Part shown: positions 36,897 through 46,669 of the stretch, piece after piece
Layout of the letters: the number at the start of each line of letters is the position of its first letter
Numbering within the stretch: the first letter of the stretch is position 1
From: Rhizobium sp. NFR07
GTDB lineage: Bacteria; Pseudomonadota; Alphaproteobacteria; Rhizobiales; Rhizobiaceae
Length of the DNA: 64,000 nucleotides
Direction of reading: 5' to 3'
Assembly: GCF_900111905.1 (NCBI RefSeq)
Contig: NZ_FOKM01000002.1
Coordinates: 248,001-312,000 of the forward strand
Translations under genes and position numbers: made by a program
The notes under the pieces: generated by a model
Databases searched by the model: none
Seen by the model: the letters and a program-made list of their open reading frames with translations, nothing else
Told to the model about the DNA's origin: nothing

Positions 36897-38189
36897 ATGA
36901 TCAGCACCGTCAATTACGACATGAGGGGTGAGGCTTCGCCGGGAGAGCTTGGCGAGGATCATCCGGCGGGTGCCGAGCTGGAAGCAGTGCGGCCGCTTCC
37001 GCGCATCTCCATCCATGCCTTCTGCGAAAGCGAGCAGGTCCAGCGCACCATCGACAAGATGGGGCGTGACCGCCGCATGGCCAAGGTCAATCTGCGCGTC
37101 ACAAGCGGAAACATCGCCGCCGCCGCCAACATGTTTGCATCGTCGCCGACGCCGAACCTCATCATCCTCGAAACGACTGCGGAGCCGCGCAACCTGCTGG
37201 CGGAACTGGCTCCGTTGGCCGAGGTCTGCGATCCGTCGACCCGGGTGATCATCATCGGCCGATACAACGATATCTCGCTCTATCGCGATCTCGTTCGCAA
37301 CGGCATTTCCGAATATCTCGTTGCGCCCGTCGCCATGGCTGACATGATGGCGGCGATATCGTCGATTTTCGTCGATCCGGATGCCGAGCCGCTTGGCAAG
37401 TCGATCGCCTTCATCGGCGCCAAGGGCGGCGTCGGCTCCTCGACCGTCGCCCATAATTGCGCCTTCGGCATTTCGAGCCTGTTTTCGACAGAGACCATCC
37501 TGGCCGATCTCGACCTGCCCTTCGGCACGGCCAATATCGATTTCGACCAGGATCCGACCCAGGGCATCGCCGAGGCCGTGTTTGCGCCCGAGCGCCTGGA
37601 CGAGGTTTTCCTCGACCGTCTTCTGACGAAATGCTCCGATCACCTGTCGCTGCTCGCGGCACCGTCTCTCCTCGATCGCGCATATGATTTTGAAAACGGC
37701 GCCTTCCAGCCGGTCATCGAGATCCTGCAGCGCAGCGCGCCGATGGCGGTTCTCGACATTCCCCATGTCTGGAACGAGTGGACCCGCGCCATTCTGGCCG
37801 ATGCCGATGAAGTGGTGATCTGCGCCGCGCCCGATCTCGCCAATCTGCGCAACACCAAGAACATGCTCGATGCGCTGAAGAAGCTGAGGCCGAATGATCG
37901 CGCGCCGCATCTGATCCTCAACCAGGTCGGCATGCCCAAGCGTCCGGAAATCAACCCTTCGGACTTCATCGAGCCGCTGGAGATCGAGCCGATCGCGATC
38001 ATCCCGTTCGACGCCAGCCTGTTCGGCAATGCCGCCAACAGCGGCCGGATGATTTCGGAAATCGACGGCAAGTCGCCGATCGCCGAAACCTTCTCGCAGA
38101 TTTCCCACATCGTGACTGGCCGCATTGCGGTCAAGAAGGCGAAGAAGGGCGGCCTCGGCAAGGTCCTCGGCATGCTGGGTCGCAAGTAG
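36897..38189 (+). CDS. cpaE: Pilus assembly ATPase CpaE/TadZ
   Basis: A 430-residue protein with an N-terminal atypical receiver-like domain (about residues 40-150) and a MinD/ParA-like ATPase. The deviant Walker A 'IAFIGAKGGVGSSTVAHN' is near residue 167. 'ETILADLDLPFGTANIDF' and 'PMAVLDIPHVWNEW' follow. TadZ proteins position the pilus machine at the pole. ATG 36897 is selected, with TTGGAGCG upstream. Next is cpaF. Confidence 0.93.
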   Translation: MISTVNYDMRGEASPGELGEDHPAGAELEAVRPLPRISIHAFCESEQVQRTIDKMGRDRRMAKVNLRVTSGNIAAAANMFASSPTPNLIILETTAEPRNLLAELAPLAEVCDPSTRVIIIGRYNDISLYRDLVRNGISEYLVAPVAMADMMAAISSIFVDPDAEPLGKSIAFIGAKGGVGSSTVAHNCAFGISSLFSTETILADLDLPFGTANIDFDQDPTQGIAEAVFAPERLDEVFLDRLLTKCSDHLSLLAAPSLLDRAYDFENGAFQPVIEILQRSAPMAVLDIPHVWNEWTRAILADADEVVICAAPDLANLRNTKNMLDALKKLRPNDRAPHLILNQVGMPKRPEINPSDFIEPLEIEPIAIIPFDASLFGNAANSGRMISEIDGKSPIAETFSQISHIVTGRIAVKKAKKGGLGKVLGMLGRK

Positions 38190-38220
38190 CTTTAAGCCAG
38201 AAAAGAATTAGGTCTTCAAA

Positions 38221-39705
38221 ATGTTCGGAAAGCGCGGAAACGAAGGGTTCGGGAAGGGCGGGACAATCACGTCGCCGCCCGTTGCTGCGCATTCGCCCGC
38301 AGTGTCTGGCTCGACGCGTTCGGATGCTCCCGCACCGGCCGCGCCGCTGGAGGCACCTCGTCAGCCGGTTGCCCCGCCGCCGCTGGCGCCTGCCGCTGCC
38401 GCTCGCAAGCGCCCGGCGCGCACCGAACAGTATTACGATACCAAGGGCCAGGTCTTTTCCGCCCTCATCGACACGATCGATCTTTCCCAGCTCGCCAAGC
38501 TCGATACCGAGAGCGCGCGCGAGGAAATCCGCGACATCGTCAATGACATCATCACCATCAAGAATTTCGCGATGTCGATCTCCGAGCAGGAGGAACTGCT
38601 TGACGATATCTGCAACGACGTTCTGGGTTACGGTCCGCTGGAACCGCTTCTGGCGCGCGACGATATCGCCGACATCATGGTCAACGGTGCCGGCCAGACC
38701 TTTATCGAAGTTGCCGGCAAGACGATCGAATCCGAGATCCGCTTCCGCGACAACGCGCAGCTTCTGTCCATCTGCCAGCGTATCGTCAGCCAGGTCGGCC
38801 GCCGTGTCGATGAATCCTCTCCCATCTGCGACGCCCGTCTGCCTGATGGTTCGCGTGTCAACGTCATCGCCCCGCCGCTGGCGCTCGACGGCCCCACACT
38901 GACGATCCGCAAGTTCAAGAAGGACAAGCTGACGCTTGACCAGCTGGTCAGGTTCGGAGCGATCACGCCCGAAGGCGCGGTGCTTCTCCAGATTATCGGC
39001 CGCGTTCGCTGCAACGTCGTCATCTCCGGCGGTACGGGCTCGGGCAAGACGACGCTTCTGAACTGCCTGACCCGCTATATCGACGCCGACGAGCGCGTCA
39101 TCACCTGCGAGGATACGGCCGAACTGCAGCTGCAGCAGCCGCATGTCGTACGCCTGGAAACACGCCCGCCGAACATCGAAGGCGAGGGCGAGATCACCAT
39201 GCGCGATCTGGTCAAGAACTGCCTGCGTATGCGCCCCGAACGCATCATCGTCGGTGAAGTGCGCGGACCGGAAGTATTCGACCTGCTTCAGGCGATGAAC
39301 ACAGGCCACGACGGCTCGATGGGCACGATCCACTCCAACTCGCCGCGCGAGTGCCTGAGCCGCATGGAATCGATGATCGCCATGGGCGGCTACACGCTGC
39401 CGGCCAAGACGGTGCGCGAGATCATCAGCGGATCGGTCGACGTCATCGTCCAGGCGGCCCGTCTTCGCGATGGTTCGCGCCGCATCACCCAGATCACCGA
39501 GGTGATCGGCATGGAAGGCGACGTGATCATCACCCAGGATTTGATGCGCTACGAGATGGACGGCGAAGACGCCAATGGCCGCATCATCGGCAAGCACGTC
39601 TCGACCGGCATCGCCAAGCCGCATTTCCATGACCGGGTGCGATATTTCGGCGAAGAGCGGCGTCTGGCTGCCGCCCTCGACGCGATGGAAATGGCGAGAG
39701 ATTAA
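38221..39705 (+). CDS. cpaF: Pilus motor ATPase CpaF/TadA
   Basis: A 494-residue type II/IV secretion ATPase driving Flp pilus extension and retraction. A Pro/Ala-rich N-terminal linker precedes the conserved body. Walker A is '[18 protein letters not shown]' near residue 270. The Asp box is '[20 protein letters not shown]', Walker B-like '[20 protein letters not shown]' and His box '[19 protein letters not shown]'. It works with the TadB/TadC membrane platform encoded downstream. Confidence 0.95.
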   Translation: MFGKRGNEGFGKGGTITSPPVAAHSPAVSGSTRSDAPAPAAPLEAPRQPVAPPPLAPAAAARKRPARTEQYYDTKGQVFSALIDTIDLSQLAKLDTESAREEIRDIVNDIITIKNFAMSISEQEELLDDICNDVLGYGPLEPLLARDDIADIMVNGAGQTFIEVAGKTIESEIRFRDNAQLLSICQRIVSQVGRRVDESSPICDARLPDGSRVNVIAPPLALDGPTLTIRKFKKDKLTLDQLVRFGAITPEGAVLLQIIGRVRCNVVISGGTGSGKTTLLNCLTRYIDADERVITCEDTAELQLQQPHVVRLETRPPNIEGEGEITMRDLVKNCLRMRPERIIVGEVRGPEVFDLLQAMNTGHDGSMGTIHSNSPRECLSRMESMIAMGGYTLPAKTVREIISGSVDVIVQAARLRDGSRRITQITEVIGMEGDVIITQDLMRYEMDGEDANGRIIGKHVSTGIAKPHFHDRVRYFGEERRLAAALDAMEMARD

Positions 39706-39825
39706 GGTAATTCCAGCGAAACCGGGAACCGGTTTTGCATCCGGAATTGTGTAGAAACAGTTAGATGGAGCAGTTTCGCCTTTCGAAGGAAGGCGGAAAT
39801 GCTCTGGACCTGAGGGACAGTTCCC

Positions 39826-40839
39826 ATGTTCGGGCTTGATATGACCATGCTGGCGATCGTGCTGCTGGTCGCCGTGGCGGCGGCCGCGGTCTGCTATGCC
39901 CTGCTGTTCTCCCGCATCGAGACGGAGAAGAAGGCCGGTGCGCGGCTTTCGCGCGTGAAGGCGGCCGAGACCGATATCAACAAGGCAAAGGCGAGCCGCG
40001 ACCGCGTGCAGGAGCTGTCGAAACGCCGCAAGTCGCTGCAGGATTCTCTCAAGGACCTGGAGAAGAAGCAGCAGGAAAAGAACAAGTATGTCGGCGACAA
40101 GAGCCTCAAGTCCCGGCTGGCCCAGACAGGCCTGCCGCTGACGATCGGACGCTTCTATGCCTTCTCCATCGGCCTCGGCGTTTTCATCTTCATCATCGCG
40201 TTCATCGCTGGCCTCTCGCTGCTGCCGGCCCTCGGTGCCGGCTTCGTCTTTGCCTTCGGCCTGCCGCGATGGGTCATCGGCTTTCTGGTCAAGCGCCGAC
40301 AGAACAAGTTTCTCGAGGAATTTCCGAACGCGCTCGATGTCATGGTCCGCTCCATCAAGTCGGGCCTGCCGCTGAACGACGCAGTGAGGCTGATCGCCTC
40401 GGACGGCCAAGAGCCGGTGAAGCGTGAATTCCAGCGCATTGTCGAATCCCAGCAGATCGGCCTCAGCATACCGGAAGGCTGCTCGCGCATGCTGCAGACC
40501 ATGCCGCTCTCCGAAGTCAACTTCTTCTCGATCGTCATCAACATTCAGAGCCAGGCGGGCGGCAATCTGTCCGAAGCGCTGGGCAATCTGTCCAAAGTCC
40601 TGCGCGAACGCCGCAAGATGAAGGCGAAGGTGAGTGCGCTGTCGATGGAGGCGAAGGCCTCTGCCGTCATCATCGGCGCCTTGCCCTTCATCGTCTCGCT
40701 GCTCGTCTACCTGACGTCGCCGCAATATATCTCGATCATTTTCACCGATCCGCGGGGTCACATCATCCTGCTCGTGTCCGGCGTCTGGATGTCGATCGGC
40801 ATTCTGGTGATGCGCAACATGATCAGCTTCGACATCTGA
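39826..40839 (+). CDS. tadB: Pilus platform protein TadB
   Basis: A 337-residue T2SSF-family inner-membrane protein. An N-terminal helix ('MTMLAIVLLVAVAAAAVCYA') is followed by a charged coiled-coil-like stretch (about residues 45-90, 'RRKSLQDSLKDLEKKQQEKN'). Paired helices and the T2SSF domain follow ('FPNALDVMVRSIKSGLPLND', 'EVNFFSIVINIQSQAGGNLS'). It lies 120 bp after cpaF and 10 bp before tadC. Confidence 0.93.
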   Translation: MFGLDMTMLAIVLLVAVAAAAVCYALLFSRIETEKKAGARLSRVKAAETDINKAKASRDRVQELSKRRKSLQDSLKDLEKKQQEKNKYVGDKSLKSRLAQTGLPLTIGRFYAFSIGLGVFIFIIAFIAGLSLLPALGAGFVFAFGLPRWVIGFLVKRRQNKFLEEFPNALDVMVRSIKSGLPLNDAVRLIASDGQEPVKREFQRIVESQQIGLSIPEGCSRMLQTMPLSEVNFFSIVINIQSQAGGNLSEALGNLSKVLRERRKMKAKVSALSMEAKASAVIIGALPFIVSLLVYLTSPQYISIIFTDPRGHIILLVSGVWMSIGILVMRNMISFDI

Positions 40840-40849
40840 GGGGGCGTTG

Positions 40850-41827
40850 ATGAAAGATCTGGCAGCAACCATCACCGACCCCGCGACCCTCCTGGCGATC
40901 CTCGTCGCCGTCGCCGTCTTCGCGACATTCTATTCGCTCGCCGTGCCCTACATGGAGCGCGGAGATCTCGGCAAGCGGATGAAGGCCGTATCGACGGAGC
41001 GCGAGGAATTGCGCGCCCGCGAACGCGCCCGCATGAGCACCGAAGGTACCAAGGGAACCCTGCGTGCCCAGAACAACCGCTCGGCGCGCAAGATCGTCGA
41101 GCGCTTCAATCTTCGCGAGGCGCTGGTCGATCAGGGCACGATCAACAAGCTGCGCGCGGCCGGCCTCAGAAGCCAGAATGCGCTCAACCTCTTCCTCGTC
41201 GCGCGCTTTCTCCTGCCTTTCCTGTTTCTCGCCGCCGCCGCCATTTGGGTCTTCGCTCTCGGCAATCTTGCCTCGAGGCCCATGGGCATCCGCATCATCG
41301 CGGTCGTCGGTTTTGCCTATCTCGGCTTCTACGCGCCCAATATCTACGTCACCAACAAGATGAAGAAGCGCCAGGCCTCGATCAAGCGTGCATGGCCCGA
41401 CGCGCTCGACCTGATGCTGATCTGCGTGGAATCCGGCATCTCGATCGAAGCCGCCATGCGTCGCGCGGCCGAGGAAATCGGCACCCAGTCGCCGGAACTC
41501 GCCGAAGAACTCGCGCTCACCACCGCCGAGCTGTCCTTCCTTCAGGACCGTCGTACCGCCTTGGAAAACCTCGGTAACCGCACCCAGCTCGATATCGTCC
41601 GTGCCGTCGCCCAGGCACTCATCCAGGCCGATCGATACGGCACGCCGGTTTCCCAGGCGCTGCGTGTTCTCGCCCAGGAAGGGCGCGACGAGCGGATGAA
41701 CGAGGCGGAAAAGAAGGCGGCCGCCCTGCCGCCGAAGCTGACGGTGCCGATGATCCTGTTTTTCCTGCCGGTCCTCGTCGCCGTCATTCTCGGCCCAGCC
41801 GGCATCCAGGTCGCCGACCGCTTCTGA
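40850..41827 (+). CDS. tadC: Pilus platform protein TadC
   Basis: A 325-residue T2SSF-family partner of TadB. It has an N-terminal helix ('LLAILVAVAVFATFYSLAV'), a central double helix ('FLLPFLFLAAAAIWVFALG'), and T2SSF motifs 'WPDALDLMLICVESGISIEA' and 'RTQLDIVRAVAQALIQADRY'-like text (residues about 235-260). The start is ATG 40850 with GAGGGGGCGTTG upstream; a TTG one codon earlier is possible. It ends one base before the convergent membrane-protein gene. Confidence 0.92.
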   Translation: MKDLAATITDPATLLAILVAVAVFATFYSLAVPYMERGDLGKRMKAVSTEREELRARERARMSTEGTKGTLRAQNNRSARKIVERFNLREALVDQGTINKLRAAGLRSQNALNLFLVARFLLPFLFLAAAAIWVFALGNLASRPMGIRIIAVVGFAYLGFYAPNIYVTNKMKKRQASIKRAWPDALDLMLICVESGISIEAAMRRAAEEIGTQSPELAEELALTTAELSFLQDRRTALENLGNRTQLDIVRAVAQALIQADRYGTPVSQALRVLAQEGRDERMNEAEKKAAALPPKLTVPMILFFLPVLVAVILGPAGIQVADRF

Positions 41828-41828
41828 T

Positions 41829-42368
41829 CTATTTAGCCGGCGTATGGGTGCGGACGAGCTGCCACAGCCTCTCGCCATCGTCGGCTGAAAACGCGCTGAA
41901 TGGCGCAAAGCGAAAAGCGCCCGGCTTCGTTTCCATCAAGATATAGCTGCTCGTCCGCCTCGATTTCCTGACCATCGACCACGGCACGTGGATCGAAGCT
42001 CCCGCAGCATCCGTCGTGGTCATGCCAAGCTCGGTGGCAGTGTAGGTAACGATCTTGTTCTGCTCGGGAAAGCGGTTCCATTTGAACATACTGGTGATCA
42101 GCATGAGAAAAAGAACGAAGAAGAAGCTGCCGATCGCGAAGGGCCAGAGCTGCCGAAATGCAAAACTCATGGCTTCGAACGGGGCTTCGGTGAAAGAGAG
42201 GCGGCTATCAAAGGCGATTGCGGCCGCTCCCACGAGCCCGAAGACGATGATGATCAAAATTATCAGTCTCAGCGACAGGCGAGGAAGCTGGAGCAGCAGA
42301 ATGCGTATGTTGTCGGCGGAGTTGAGGGTGACGGTGCCGGAGATCGGCGTCGTTTCGGTATCGGCCAT
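41829..42368 (-). CDS. YcxB-like domain membrane protein
   Basis: A 179-residue protein with two transmembrane helices ('LIILIIIVFGLVGAAAIAFD', 'WPFAIGSFFFVLFLMLITSM'). A C-terminal YcxB-like domain follows ('KIVTYTATELGMTTTDAAGA', then 'WSMVRKSRRTSSYILMETKP'). Function unknown. It sits between tadC and tadD on the opposite strand to tadC and in line with tadD, but nothing connects it to pili beyond position. Confidence 0.78.
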   Translation of the reverse strand: MADTETTPISGTVTLNSADNIRILLLQLPRLSLRLIILIIIVFGLVGAAAIAFDSRLSFTEAPFEAMSFAFRQLWPFAIGSFFFVLFLMLITSMFKWNRFPEQNKIVTYTATELGMTTTDAAGASIHVPWSMVRKSRRTSSYILMETKPGAFRFAPFSAFSADDGERLWQLVRTHTPAK

Positions 42369-42496
42369 CAGGGCTCCGCATTGTGATTATCGTATAAGGC
42401 GGGCCATGGCGCTCATGACGAGAACCATGGTGTCATCCGACTATGCGCGATGCGGTCTTTCAGCTCAACCCTGAGCGAGGCGGGGAGAAGGAACCC

Positions 42497-43330
42497 CTAG
42501 TTCGTGGCCGACCTGGCCTTGTCGTTGGCGGCAAGCTTCTGCCAGGTATTCTGCTGGCTCATCATCGAGCGCAGGTAGGTGACATTGGCATCCGCCTGGC
42601 TCTGCGACAATTCCTGGCGGGCGATCTGCTCGGCTTCGGAGAAGCGGCCCTGCAGGCCGATGACGAGCGCCAGGTTCTGCCTGACGCGGCTGTCGGCGGC
42701 CGGCTGCTTTGCCGCATCGCGCATATAGGTTTCCGCCGTCTTCAGGTCGCCCGAGAGCACATAGGACATGCCGAGGTTCGACATGATGCTCGGCTCGTTG
42801 GGCTGGGTCTGAAGCGCCATGCGGTATTTCTGCCGGGCCTCGTCGGCGCGTCCGAGCTGGTCGAGCACGGCGCCTTCCGCCGAGATCAGCCGCCAGTCCG
42901 GATGGTCCGGGGTCTGTGCGCGGCCGATCGTGGCAAGCGCCTGCTCCAGCTGTCCGGCGCCGGCCTGCGCCTTGCCATAGGCGGCCAGCACGGAACGATC
43001 CGTGGGATGTGCGATGGCGACCTGCTGCATCACGGCGAGTGCCTGGGCGTGTTTTCCGGTCATGCCGAGCACGGTTGCATAACGCATGCCGACATCCCGG
43101 TTCTTCGGATCCCTGATATAGGCCCCGCCGACTGCTTTCTCGGTGGCTGCAAGCTCCACCGCATTCATGCCGTCCAGCGGTGCCGAGGAGACCTTCGGGA
43201 TGGAGCCGGTGGTGAGATTGTCATTGTCGCGCTTGGTCGAGGCGCAGCCGGTAACGGCAATCGCGAGGCAGATGAAGATCGCGGCGCGTGCCATCGTGGA
43301 AAGCGGGGCGGATGTCTTTGCAGCTGTCAT
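42497..43330 (-). CDS. tadD: TPR lipoprotein TadD
   Basis: A 277-residue tetratricopeptide lipoprotein. The lipobox 'AIAVTGCAST' is near residue 28, and TPR units run from about residue 75 ('GMRYATVLGMTGKHAQALAV', 'LAAYGKAQAGAGQLEQALAT', 'MSNLGMSYVLSGDLKTAETY'). TadD-type proteins support pilus or secretin assembly. ATG 43328-43330 begins just before the signal; the open frame to 43450 is not needed. It is separated from tadC by the YcxB-like gene and divergent from the aminopeptidase gene. Confidence 0.85.
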   Translation of the reverse strand: MTAAKTSAPLSTMARAAIFICLAIAVTGCASTKRDNDNLTTGSIPKVSSAPLDGMNAVELAATEKAVGGAYIRDPKNRDVGMRYATVLGMTGKHAQALAVMQQVAIAHPTDRSVLAAYGKAQAGAGQLEQALATIGRAQTPDHPDWRLISAEGAVLDQLGRADEARQKYRMALQTQPNEPSIMSNLGMSYVLSGDLKTAETYMRDAAKQPAADSRVRQNLALVIGLQGRFSEAEQIARQELSQSQADANVTYLRSMMSQQNTWQKLAANDKARSATN

Positions 43331-43407
43331 CGGGGTCTCGTCGATCCGGTGTCGGTGCCGCCGAATGACAGCAATGACGGGTGGCGCATTTCCCCTTCTG
43401 CAATAAA

Positions 43408-43423
43408 CTGTTAACCCTAACAG
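43408..43423. promoter_or_regulatory. Inverted repeat in the tadD/aminopeptidase divergent region
   Basis: CTGTTA-ACCC-TAACAG is a perfect 6+4+6 dyad between the divergent tadD (start 43330) and aminopeptidase (start 43500) genes. A TTAA-rich run continues to the right. It could be an operator for either; no regulator is identified. Confidence 0.3.
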
Positions 43424-43499
43424 ACCGTTAAGAGCAGTGATTCCGGACATGCCCGCCGAAGGTCACCACAGCCTTGAATGAAAGCCCGAGCGAACCGTC

Positions 43500-44900
43500 A
43501 TGACCCCTTTCCAGCACATCTTCCGCCCTTCAGTTTTCAGCCCCGCCGGTGCGGCGACCAAGCCGGTTACGGCGGTAACCCCGGCCGATCTCGACGCTGC
43601 AACGCTGCCAAAGGAAGCGGCGGATTGGGCGAAGGCAGCGGGCTTCAAAGCGGAAGCCGGAACCCTGCTCGCCGTTCCGGGCGAGGGCGGAACCGTCGCA
43701 GGCGCGCTTTTCGGTCTCGGCAGTGATCAGCGGGAGACGCCGTTCCTTTCCGGCAAGCTCTTCAAGCAGCTGCCACGCGGCGACTGGTCCGTACAGACAG
43801 GCGGCATCGACGCTGAACACATTGCCCTCGGCTTTGGCCTCGGCTCCTATTCCTTCGCGAAATACAAGTCGGAAAAGGGGAGGGATGTTCGCCTCGCCAT
43901 GCCCGAAGGCGTTGACGCCGCCGATATCGAACGGCAGCTTGCCGGCATTTTCCTGGCCCGCGATCTCATCAACACGCCGACCAACGACATGGGCCCGGCC
44001 GAGCTGGACGCAGCCTTCCGCGCGCTCGGCGAGCATTATGGCGCGACCGTCACCTCCACCGTCGGCGATGATCTCCTGGAGCGGAATTTCCCGCTGGTCC
44101 ACACCGTCGGCCGCGCCAGCGTTTCCGCTCCGCGCCTGCTCGAAATGCGCTGGGGCAGGAAGGGTGATCCGCGGGTGACATTGGTCGGCAAGGGCGTCTG
44201 CTTCGATACCGGCGGCCTCGACCTGAAGGGCGCCGCCAATATGGCGCTGATGAAGAAGGACATGGGCGGCGCCGCCAACGTTCTCGGTCTGGCGCTGATG
44301 ATCATGGATGCCGGCCTTGCTGTCGATCTGCAGGTCCTCGTGCCGGCCGTCGAAAACTCCGTCTCCGGCAATGCCTTCCGCCCGGGCGATATCTACAAGA
44401 GCCGCAAGGGCATCACCGTCCAGATAGATAATACCGATGCCGAAGGCCGCCTGGTGCTTGCCGATGCGCTGGCCTATGCCGACGAAACTCCTCCGGATCT
44501 CCTTATCGACATGGCGACGCTGACCGGCGCTGCCCGCACGGCGCTCGGCCCGGAGCTCGCCCCGTTCTTCACTGACGACGAGGCGCTGGCCGGCAAGCTG
44601 CAGGTTGCGGCACGCGATGCGGTCGATCCCGTTTGGCGCATGCCGCTGTGGATGGGCTACGACAAGGACATCCGCTCCCGCGCAGCCGACATCACCAATT
44701 CGCCCTCCGGCGGCATGGCGGGATCGATCACCGCGGCCCTCTTCCTCAAACGCTTCGTCACCGCGGCTCAGAGCTGGATCCATTTCGACATCTACGGCTG
44801 GAACCTCGCCGACAAGCCCCATGCGCCGGTGGGTGGCGAGGCTTTCGCCATCCGCGCGCTCTACCGCGTCATCCGCGACATGGCGGGAAAGAAGAGCTGA
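43500..44900 (+). CDS. M17-family leucyl aminopeptidase
   Basis: A 466-residue cytosolic metallo-aminopeptidase of the PepA/M17 family, binding two metal ions. The N-terminal domain spans about residues 1-150. The catalytic domain holds 'TLVGKGVCFDTGGLDLKGAA', 'ALMKKDMGGAANVLGLAL' and the signature 'DNTDAEGRLVLADALAYA' near residue 305, then 'DMATLTGAARTALGPELAP'. Complete at family length. A second in-line operon of MarR and NlpC/P60 genes follows 67 bp later. Confidence 0.93.
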   Translation: MTPFQHIFRPSVFSPAGAATKPVTAVTPADLDAATLPKEAADWAKAAGFKAEAGTLLAVPGEGGTVAGALFGLGSDQRETPFLSGKLFKQLPRGDWSVQTGGIDAEHIALGFGLGSYSFAKYKSEKGRDVRLAMPEGVDAADIERQLAGIFLARDLINTPTNDMGPAELDAAFRALGEHYGATVTSTVGDDLLERNFPLVHTVGRASVSAPRLLEMRWGRKGDPRVTLVGKGVCFDTGGLDLKGAANMALMKKDMGGAANVLGLALMIMDAGLAVDLQVLVPAVENSVSGNAFRPGDIYKSRKGITVQIDNTDAEGRLVLADALAYADETPPDLLIDMATLTGAARTALGPELAPFFTDDEALAGKLQVAARDAVDPVWRMPLWMGYDKDIRSRAADITNSPSGGMAGSITAALFLKRFVTAAQSWIHFDIYGWNLADKPHAPVGGEAFAIRALYRVIRDMAGKKS

Positions 44901-44967
44901 AAACACACCGGTAACGGTTTGGCTCTAGGATCGGCATCCGTATTGGGTATCGGCTTGGAGTGCCGAA

Positions 44968-45318
44968 ATGTCGGTTGAACTGTCGGCGACGGAAGCCTTG
45001 GGGCTATGGTATCGCGTATCGCTGCAACAGGTCAGGGGCGAGGCCCATGACCTGACCCTGCGGCAGATGGCGATCCTGCTGCATATCTACCTGGTCCCGC
45101 CGCCCCATACCGTTCGTGGTTTGGCCGCCACGCTCGGCGTCACAAAGCCGGTCATCACCCGCGCACTTGATACGATGGGCGAGATGGGTCTTGTTGAACG
45201 CATGCGGGATGATCGCGATCGCCGCAATGTCGTGATAAAACGAACCGTCGGCGGTGCCATCTATCTCGAACGGCTCGGCGACCTGATCATGCGCGAAGGA
45301 AGAAGCATCGCTTCTTGA
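44968..45318 (+). CDS. MarR-like winged-helix regulator
   Basis: A 116-residue protein that is little more than a winged helix. It reads 'DLTLRQMAILLHIYLVPPPH', then 'TVRGLAATLGVTKPVITRAL' (recognition helix) and 'LVERMRDDRDRRNVVIKRTV' (wing). It lacks the long dimerisation helices of full MarR proteins. It lies 11 bp upstream of the NlpC/P60 gene on the same strand. A conserved pairing with a cell-wall hydrolase suggests control of that gene, but this is inference. Confidence 0.8.
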   Translation: MSVELSATEALGLWYRVSLQQVRGEAHDLTLRQMAILLHIYLVPPPHTVRGLAATLGVTKPVITRALDTMGEMGLVERMRDDRDRRNVVIKRTVGGAIYLERLGDLIMREGRSIAS

Positions 45319-45329
45319 AGGATTGCACC

Positions 45330-46175
45330 ATGGAACTGGACAGACGCCTCAATGCCTTCCGGCCGGACCTTGCGGCCGAGACGCTGAAGGGACAGGTCGA
45401 GGCGGCCCGCTTCGTGCCGGGCGAGCCTGCCACGGTCGTGACGTCGGTCGCGCCGCTTCGCCCCCATGCGGATCTTGCCCGTGGCATCGATACCGAGCTT
45501 CTGCACGGCGAAAGCCTGCGCGTCTTCGATCGGGCCAACGGTTTTGCCTGGGTCCAGGCGGATTTCGACGGCTATGTCGGCTATCTGCCGGAGGAGATGA
45601 TCGGCGCGCCGGTCGAGCCGACCCATCGCATCGCCGCCCCGCGCACCTTCGTTTATCCCGAAGCGGAGCTGCGCAAGTCCGTGACCCGGGCCCTCTCCAT
45701 GGGAAGTCTCGTCACCGTGATTGGAGAGGCGGAAACCCGCGGCACCCGCTACTTCACCCTGGCCGACGGCGGTGCCGTCATCGCCGCCCACTGTATCCCG
45801 GTTGGTGAAACGGTGGGGGAGGACTACGTCGCCGTGGCCGCCCGCTTCGTGGAAACGCCCTATCTCTGGGGCGGCCGCTCAGGCTTCGGCATCGACTGCT
45901 CGGGCCTGGTGCAGCTCGCCCTGATGATGGTCGGGCGCAAGGCACCGCGTGACAGCGACATGCAGGCTTCGTTCGGCGAGACGATCGGCAGGGGTGACTT
46001 GCGCCGCGGAGATCTCGTCTTCTGGAAGGGCCATGTCGGCATCATGGAAGACGAGACGACGCTTCTGCACGCCAACGGCCACACCATGACCGTGTCGCGG
46101 GAAAATTTCGAGGCGGCGGTGAAACGCATCGGCTGGCTCTACGAACAGCCTACCGGCTATCGCCGCCTGACCTGA
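45330..46175 (+). CDS. NlpC/P60-family cell-wall hydrolase
   Basis: A 281-residue protein with SH3-like repeats in the first two thirds ('ESLRVFDRANGFAWVQADFD', 'MGSLVTVIGEAETRGTRYFT') and a C-terminal NlpC/P60 cysteine peptidase. The catalytic Cys is in 'GRSGFGIDCSGLVQLALMMV' (about residue 190), the His in 'LVFWKGHVGIMED' and the third residue in 'LLHANGHTMTV'. The family cleaves murein stem peptides such as gamma-D-Glu-diamino acid bonds. No signal peptide is visible, so it acts on cytosolic muropeptides or leaves by another route. ATG 45330 follows GAAGGATTGCACC. Confidence 0.88.
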   Translation: MELDRRLNAFRPDLAAETLKGQVEAARFVPGEPATVVTSVAPLRPHADLARGIDTELLHGESLRVFDRANGFAWVQADFDGYVGYLPEEMIGAPVEPTHRIAAPRTFVYPEAELRKSVTRALSMGSLVTVIGEAETRGTRYFTLADGGAVIAAHCIPVGETVGEDYVAVAARFVETPYLWGGRSGFGIDCSGLVQLALMMVGRKAPRDSDMQASFGETIGRGDLRRGDLVFWKGHVGIMEDETTLLHANGHTMTVSRENFEAAVKRIGWLYEQPTGYRRLT

Positions 46176-46307
46176 CGCCGCCGCGCCACACCATGGCGGC
46201 CAAAGGCGGGTCATCACGAGAATGTTGGGTAGGCCTTCATGGCATCACTCCAGGCTTGCACCTATCTTTCACGTGAATCGCAGACCAATGGTATGGAGTT
46301 CAGCCAT

Positions 46308-46667
46308 ATGCTCAAAGGTGCCTGGATATTGCCCGCCGTGATGTTCGCCGCGCTGATCCTTGCTGCCGTGCCGTCGGTGGTCTTTGCCGCGGACGGCAAC
46401 CCTTTCGGCCGGTCGATGGGCACCTATTTCGAAGGCCTGCCCGGCGTGGTGCCCGAAGCCCAGCGCGTCAAGCCGGACGACTATAAGTGCACCAGCGACA
46501 TCGGTTATGTCTCCCGCTCGCGCAGCCGCCACGATGTGTTCCGCTGGGATGATGTTCCGGTTCGCCTTTATCACTGCAAGGCGGCCAACGGCGCGACCTA
46601 TACCGGCACGCGCATGCCAAGCACCGAGTGGGTGCCCGGCATCAGCCCGCATTTCCTGCCCCGCTGA
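46308..46667 (+). CDS. Small exported protein of unknown function
   Basis: A 119-residue protein. The N-terminus 'MLKGAWILPAVMFAALILAA' ending in VFA-AD is a clear Sec signal peptide. The mature part (about 90 residues) has two cysteines, in 'DDYKCTSDIGYVSRSRSRHD' and 'RLYHCKAANGATYTG'. No known domain. ATG 46308 is chosen because GGAG lies 9 nt upstream; 46239 and 46293 are in-frame ATG alternatives. Convergent with the iron binding-protein gene, 2 bp apart. Confidence 0.65.
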   Translation: MLKGAWILPAVMFAALILAAVPSVVFAADGNPFGRSMGTYFEGLPGVVPEAQRVKPDDYKCTSDIGYVSRSRSRHDVFRWDDVPVRLYHCKAANGATYTGTRMPSTEWVPGISPHFLPR

Positions 46668-46669
46668 GC

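Noticed and set aside
38131..40875. A 914-codon open frame on the minus strand across cpaF and tadB
   Set aside because: Antisense shadow of cpaF and tadB, which show full catalytic motifs; the translated text is Asp/Arg/His-rich and low in structure.
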